Below are positions 62,101-64,000 of a stretch of 64,000 nt of DNA, one piece after another (within the stretch, counting starts at the first letter, position 1; each line of letters begins with the position of its first letter). The notes under the pieces were generated by a model. It searched no databases. It was given only the letters and a program-made list of their open reading frames with translations, and was not told the origin of the DNA. The stretch is from Ecdyonurus torrentis. Lineage: Eukaryota > Arthropoda > Insecta > Ephemeroptera > Heptageniidae. The DNA lies in NCBI GenBank assembly GCA_949318235.1, contig OX439131.1, positions 33,244,631 to 33,308,630 of the forward strand, in the 5' to 3' direction. The translations under genes and the position numbers were made by a program.

Positions 62101-63725
62101 TATTTAAAAAAATATTATAAATATTAAATTTTGATTTTAAAGTTCTTATAAAGTTTTTATTTTAAAATGAAATTTCAGAAGTTTTAATTTTATGTGTTTA
62201 TTTTTATATTATAACTGAGATTATGAATTTAAAGAGTTGTATAATGAAATAGAAATTGATATGTATAGCTATACCAAAATAATTACTGACCGCTTAAAGA
62301 TTTTTATATTTTTCATAGATTCTGTACTGTACGAATTTTTAAATTTATTTTTAGAAAGATAATTAAAAAAAAAAAAAAACGTGTATATTAAACAATAAAG
62401 CGCAATCTTTTAAAAGTTATTATTGCACGATAATAATTTTTCCTTGTTACCCAAGTCAAATATTTAACATTTTAAGGTGATAATTAAAGTAATTTAAATT
62501 AATATATATACAATGCATGTTATAATGCAAACAAATCCATTGTTTTACTAGCAATTAGTTCGGTGCCCACGTTTTAATAACTTACTAAATAATGTAACTA
62601 TATGAACTACTTAAAGGGGGTTAATATTTAACTAATAGAGTTTCTACCTCAGATTGTAATATAATTGTTTGAAAATAATAATAATAATGTAATAGGGATA
62701 TAGCGATATACACAAGTTTTGATTGTTTCTTTTGTTTGTTTTTTTCTGGTCACAGCAATAACGATGTAGCCACTGTACGTTGAAAAATACGAAGCATGCA
62801 CAAAACACTAAAAGCACTAAAGCGAAAGGAGTGGTTTTTATGTCAGAGTAGTTGTTACCATTTAAAGCTGTATACCTTTCTGTTTTTTTTGTTTTTCACT
62901 TTTTTTTTTTTTTTTTTTTTTTTTTACGTTGTATGAGAAAACACTTTTTTTTTTTTTTTAATTTTTTACCAACGTGGAAAAACTATCAAAATAAGTTATA
63001 TTTCTGCATTTCTGCAAAGTGTTTTTATTTTATAGCAATTTTGACACGTAAAAAAAGAGTTCAATATTTCCATTAACTTTTTGCATTGAAAAGAAAAAAG
63101 TAAGTTTTTAATGAAATAATTTAATTTATGGCAACAAAATAAGTATTAATCAAAGTTTAAAGGAAGTTGAAAAATATATATTATATAATATAAAATCATT
63201 ATAATTTAAAAGTGTATTTTCTCATCCAACCCAATTTTGTTTTGATGATAATTCGTTGTACCTTTCCAGGAAGATGATGATCTACTCCCCGAGAAGAATC
63301 TTCGCTTGATGTAAAAGTACTGCTTGTATCTATGCCTGAGTCTTTGGTTTGTGAATCTTGTGAGCCTTGACGATCTATATGTCTTTGATTCCATCTTACG
63401 TTATTACTTATTGGTGTATTTGAAGTTGTGGTTGTTGTATTTGTAGTTGAAGTTACACGTCCCCATGAAGTAGTTTCTGCTACAGCTTCTCCCCCTCCCC
63501 CCTCAACCCATCGTACAGTCTTTTTTCTACGTTCTGTAAAATGTCGGGAGTCTGCTGCTGCTCCTCCCATGGGTGGTAAAGGTGGATCCCCTCTGTGGTG
63601 GTGGTGGTGATGCCTCCCCCCAGCGGGTGCACTGGAATGGTGAGGTGGAGCTCCGAAACCGGCGCTATGGTGCCCCGAGGAAGATGTCGAAGATCCCGCC
63701 GGCTGGTGGTGATGTCTGCTGCCGT
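41236..63725 (-). CDS. Rim: Rim (Rab3-interacting molecule), active-zone scaffold; 5' part beyond window
   Basis: Exons in transcript order: 63262-63725 (5' limit uncertain), 60148-60391, 58884-59090, 56452-56719, 55499-55664, 54382-54474, 53387-53556, 52836-52950, 52208-52437, 51790-51922, 51177-51463, 49431-50710, 48834-48992, 47200-47244 (cassette), 46520-46673, 44330-44554, 41836-42047, 41583-41722 and 41236-41463. Phases agree at every junction and give about 1605 codons. Rim tethers vesicles and calcium channels at presynaptic release sites through Rab3, Munc13, ELKS, RIM-BP and channel contacts. PDZ, C2A, an RIM-BP-type proline motif and C2B are all present. The Rab3/Munc13-binding zinc-finger region is not in the window and should lie to the right. 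Stop codon at 41236-41238; a candidate polyadenylation signal in the - sense is at 41141-41146. Confidence 0.95.
43290..43440. repeat. (GA)n tract next to a CG-rich patch in a Rim intron
   Basis: About 70 bp of GA repeat, interrupted by GATAGATA, is followed by GGCGAGCGAGCGAGAAGCGG and CCCGCGGCGC in the intron between exon 44330-44554 and the C2B exons. GAGA tracts with CG-rich sequence often mark arthropod promoters, so a short C2B-only transcript is conceivable. No first exon with a suitable donor was found. Confidence 0.4.
44330..44554 (-). CDS. Rim: Rim exon before C2B
   Basis: The frame reads WSKIGASGDMGTEGG, GGGAAKPSLIQRSQEVGPRG and KDSPDGSVHSSVSSEGS up to a GTAAGT donor. The DGS...SSEGS end corresponds to the segment just before the C2B lead-in in other Rims. 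The acceptor chosen (44555-44556) fits the phase but has a poor pyrimidine tract; others within 45 bp would also keep the frame, so the 5' limit is approximate. Confidence 0.8.
46520..46673 (-). CDS. Rim: Rim conserved basic exon RKRRLGFGRKGKSSFTVHRSEEV
   Basis: The exon encodes RKRRLGFGRKGKSSFTVHR followed by SEEVLPEDVRQ and SSVSSDGEGSQDGD. This is among the best conserved parts of Rim outside its domains. It ends at a GTTCGA donor, which is weaker than the others; the phase nevertheless fits the next exon. Confidence 0.9.
47200..47244 (-). CDS. Rim: Rim 45-bp cassette microexon
   Basis: TTATTTCAG precedes and GTAAGTATC follows 45 bp that encode GLSTDESFHVGQAA with split codons on both sides. 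Because both ends have the same phase, inclusion gives SATVGLSTDES...QAARRKRR and skipping gives SATGRKRRLGFG, both in frame. The skipped form equals the arrangement common in Rim proteins, so alternative splicing is likely, but transcript evidence is absent here. Confidence 0.8.
48834..48992 (-). CDS. Rim: Rim exon DGSLSDTAVG...SSSTSQLSAT
   Basis: A 159-bp exon between a TGTGTGCAG acceptor and a GTGAGT donor. It encodes DGSLSDTAVGQLHGLDDS and ends NKKSSSTSQLSAT. This serine-rich stretch precedes the conserved basic segment of Rim in other animals. It ends one base into a codon, which allows joining either to the 45-bp microexon or directly to 46520-46673. Confidence 0.93.
49431..50710 (-). 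CDS. Rim: Rim large exon: Tyr/Gln-rich disordered region with DKAYV minisatellite
   Basis: A single 1280-bp exon encodes about 426 residues. It holds a Pro-rich start, a Tyr/Gln/Asn-rich stretch with repeated NYYD and QQPQNYYDKP words, a His/Tyr patch, two RQTSCP repeats, seven tandem DKAYV pentads (49801-49905), an acidic DEEEKEEDG run, and a Gly-rich end with KRGTLGRSLSSTDAPSDEK. The last part resembles conserved Rim sequence; the rest is low-complexity and probably lineage-specific. The exon is not symmetrical in phase, so skipping it would shift the frame. Confidence 0.92.
49801..49905 (-). repeat. Rim: 15-bp coding minisatellite, 7 units
   Basis: Seven copies of a 15-bp unit (CACATATGCTTTATC on the + strand) lie in tandem inside a Rim exon; only one base differs, in the second unit. 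The unit is a multiple of three, so copy-number change keeps the frame and adds or removes DKAYV pentads. Near identity of the units implies recent expansion. Confidence 0.95.
51177..51463 (-). CDS. Rim: Rim exon with His run and conserved acidic/Ser motif
   Basis: The frame that joins both neighbours begins ELEERTLRQR and passes through a six-His run encoded by CAC/CAT repeats. It continues EAGDLADSDLESVVSV and TSSAFSTQSERPRG to a split Ser codon. Two other frames are also open here for 80-150 codons and are misleading; only this one keeps the phase set by exons 51790-51922 and 49431-50710. Confidence 0.88.
51790..53556 (-). CDS. Rim: Rim linker with RIM-BP-type proline motif, four exons
   Basis: Exons 53387-53556, 52836-52950, 52208-52437 and 51790-51922. 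Seen in order: QQRRLMADPDSLDHLSPP and LSDSDTSDLDDAMHSRGG; PPPEVEMSERRSRRDMSPQG; a Ser/Arg-rich stretch with HSRSRSKSPRRAGHPEHS and SPPEGR; then MANYASSRYTS and SPKKRQLPQIPHR. The RQLPQIP element fits the SH3-binding site through which Rim holds RIM-BP and so calcium channels. Many Ser-Pro and Arg-x-x-Ser sites suggest phosphorylation. The region is otherwise disordered. Confidence 0.92.
52578..52702. mobile_element. MITE with ACCCTGTTTTCT ends, copy 2, in a Rim intron
   Basis: CGTAAACCATGTTTTCTGC and GCAAGAAAACAGGGTTTATG form the ends. The interior TGGTTATTCAAATG and TTTTTTGGTGCAAGA match the copy at 13727-13852 in inverse direction. It is the only such element found inside the Rim exon cluster. 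Confidence 0.75.
53112..53192. repeat. (TA)n microsatellite in a Rim intron
   Basis: About 80 bp of uninterrupted alternating TA between exons 52836-52950 and 53387-53556. Confidence 0.95.
54382..56719 (-). CDS. Rim: Rim C2A domain, three exons
   Basis: Exons 56452-56719, 55499-55664 and 54382-54474. The first has VMVTSPSSP, then GRLQVKLWFD and LTPRANGQPRNPYAKLFLLP. The second has SEKSKRRTRT, EPRWNQTFVYS and LEITVWDY, ending DFLGE. The third is VVIELTVAPLDEEPEWYYL. Order and spacing match Rim C2A. Loop 1 has RANGQPRNPY where calcium-binding C2 domains have an aspartate before PY, and other loop aspartates are also replaced, so this C2A should not bind calcium, as known for Rim. Confidence 0.95.
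58884..60391 (-). CDS. Rim: Rim PDZ domain, two exons
   Basis: Exons 60148-60391 and 58884-59090. The first carries HPLSWQ, then LIGHMILKK and the carboxylate-binding loop LGLKVVGG, and ends LRPG. The second begins with GDEVIEWNGRSLQGKSYEEV and ends the fold with PQVELIVSR. The Rim PDZ binds ELKS/CAST and the C-terminus of N/P/Q-type calcium channels. The split Gly codon between the exons restores LRPGDEVIEWNG exactly. After the fold the exon runs into a His-containing linker. Confidence 0.94.
59156..59188 (-). repeat. Rim: (CT)n tract before the Rim PDZ exon
   Basis: A 33-bp CT repeat lies 66 bp upstream, in transcript direction, of the acceptor of exon 58884-59090. On the transcribed strand it is a GA repeat, so it does not add to the pyrimidine tract. 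Confidence 0.9.
59895..60030. repeat. AT-rich GCATAA palindrome cluster in a Rim intron
   Basis: GCATAATAT, GCATAAATAATTATGC, CAGCATAATA, AGCATAAATTATGC and AATTATGCTG crowd within 135 bp. They can form several overlapping hairpins just downstream, in transcript direction, of exon 60148-60391. Nature unknown. Confidence 0.5.
63262..63725 (-). CDS. Rim: Rim exon: His/Gly-rich linker before PDZ
   Basis: The open frame reads from about 63725 through a six-His run, PPLPPMGG, RRKKTVRWVE and DSGIDTSSTFTSSEDS to LPGK at a GTACAA donor (63261-63260). KKTVRW followed by a KDSGIDT segment is typical of the region before the PDZ in Rim proteins. The acceptor is either at 63726/63727 or three bases further; both keep the frame. 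Upstream exons are not seen before the window ends. Confidence 0.8.
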
Positions 63726-64000
63726 CTACTCGATAACCCGTAAAGAGGAAGACAGAAAATAGGAAGGAGAAGAAAGGTAAAGGATATATAAATAAATAAA
63801 AAAAAAATTGAAGTTAGGATTGAAAAAAAAAGAAGGGTCGCAAGGGAACATAGCATCAATCAAAAAACACGAAACAATTTGCAAGACACATAGTAATTAT
63901 TGTGAAAATATCATACTGCATATTTAAAAAAATAAAAAAATAATAATATAGCAGATGATATAAAATCACAACAATAAAAATGACATCAAAAAAAGATAGA

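Overview
This window is animal nuclear DNA, most likely from an arthropod. It is very AT-rich, its genes are split by GT-AG introns, and it carries long poly-A/poly-T runs, (TA)n and (CT)n tracts and many short palindromic transposons. The species cannot be named from the sequence. Four protein-coding genes can be reconstructed exon by exon. In each, the reading phase agrees across every junction. Three lie on the + strand: archease (3306-13208, 5 exons, 160 aa), an activator-type E2F transcription factor (coding exons 17766-23731, 411 aa) and GTF2F2/RAP30, the small subunit of TFIIF (28187-32800, 6 exons, 261 aa). One lies on the - strand: the synaptic active-zone scaffold Rim (Rab3-interacting molecule). 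It runs from its stop codon at 41236 off the right edge of the window; 19 exons are visible and its amino-terminal part is missing.

Layout. 1-3300 is AT-rich flank with diverged ~420-bp tandem repeats, a scatter of short TCCTTGTAA hairpins and one tRNA-derived SINE. Archease starts just downstream of two perfect CRE palindromes, and its large first intron holds a decayed non-LTR retrotransposon and several palindromic elements. 13.2-17.7 kb is the archease-E2F spacer; it contains a GC-richer stretch with four E2F-type sites that looks like an autoregulated E2F promoter. E2F ends with a pRB-binding motif carried on a separate last exon after a 4.1-kb intron, and reading through exon 5 would give an isoform without it. 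GTF2F2 follows. An 8.4-kb AT-rich convergent spacer then separates it from Rim. The Rim exons encode, in protein order, a linker, a PDZ domain, C2A, an RIM-BP-binding proline motif, a large Tyr/Gln-rich disordered exon with a 15-bp minisatellite, a 45-bp cassette microexon, a conserved basic segment and C2B.

The four genes do not form one pathway. They are housekeeping functions (tRNA ligase cofactor, Pol II general factor), a cell-cycle regulator and a neuronal scaffold that happen to be neighbours. The most unusual non-genic feature is a pair of foldback elements (about 14.2 and 23.0 kb). Their arms are built from 33-bp repeats that share a frame but differ in the variable part of the unit. 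About 20 palindromic elements lie between 4 and 32.4 kb and only two were found from 33 to 64 kb.
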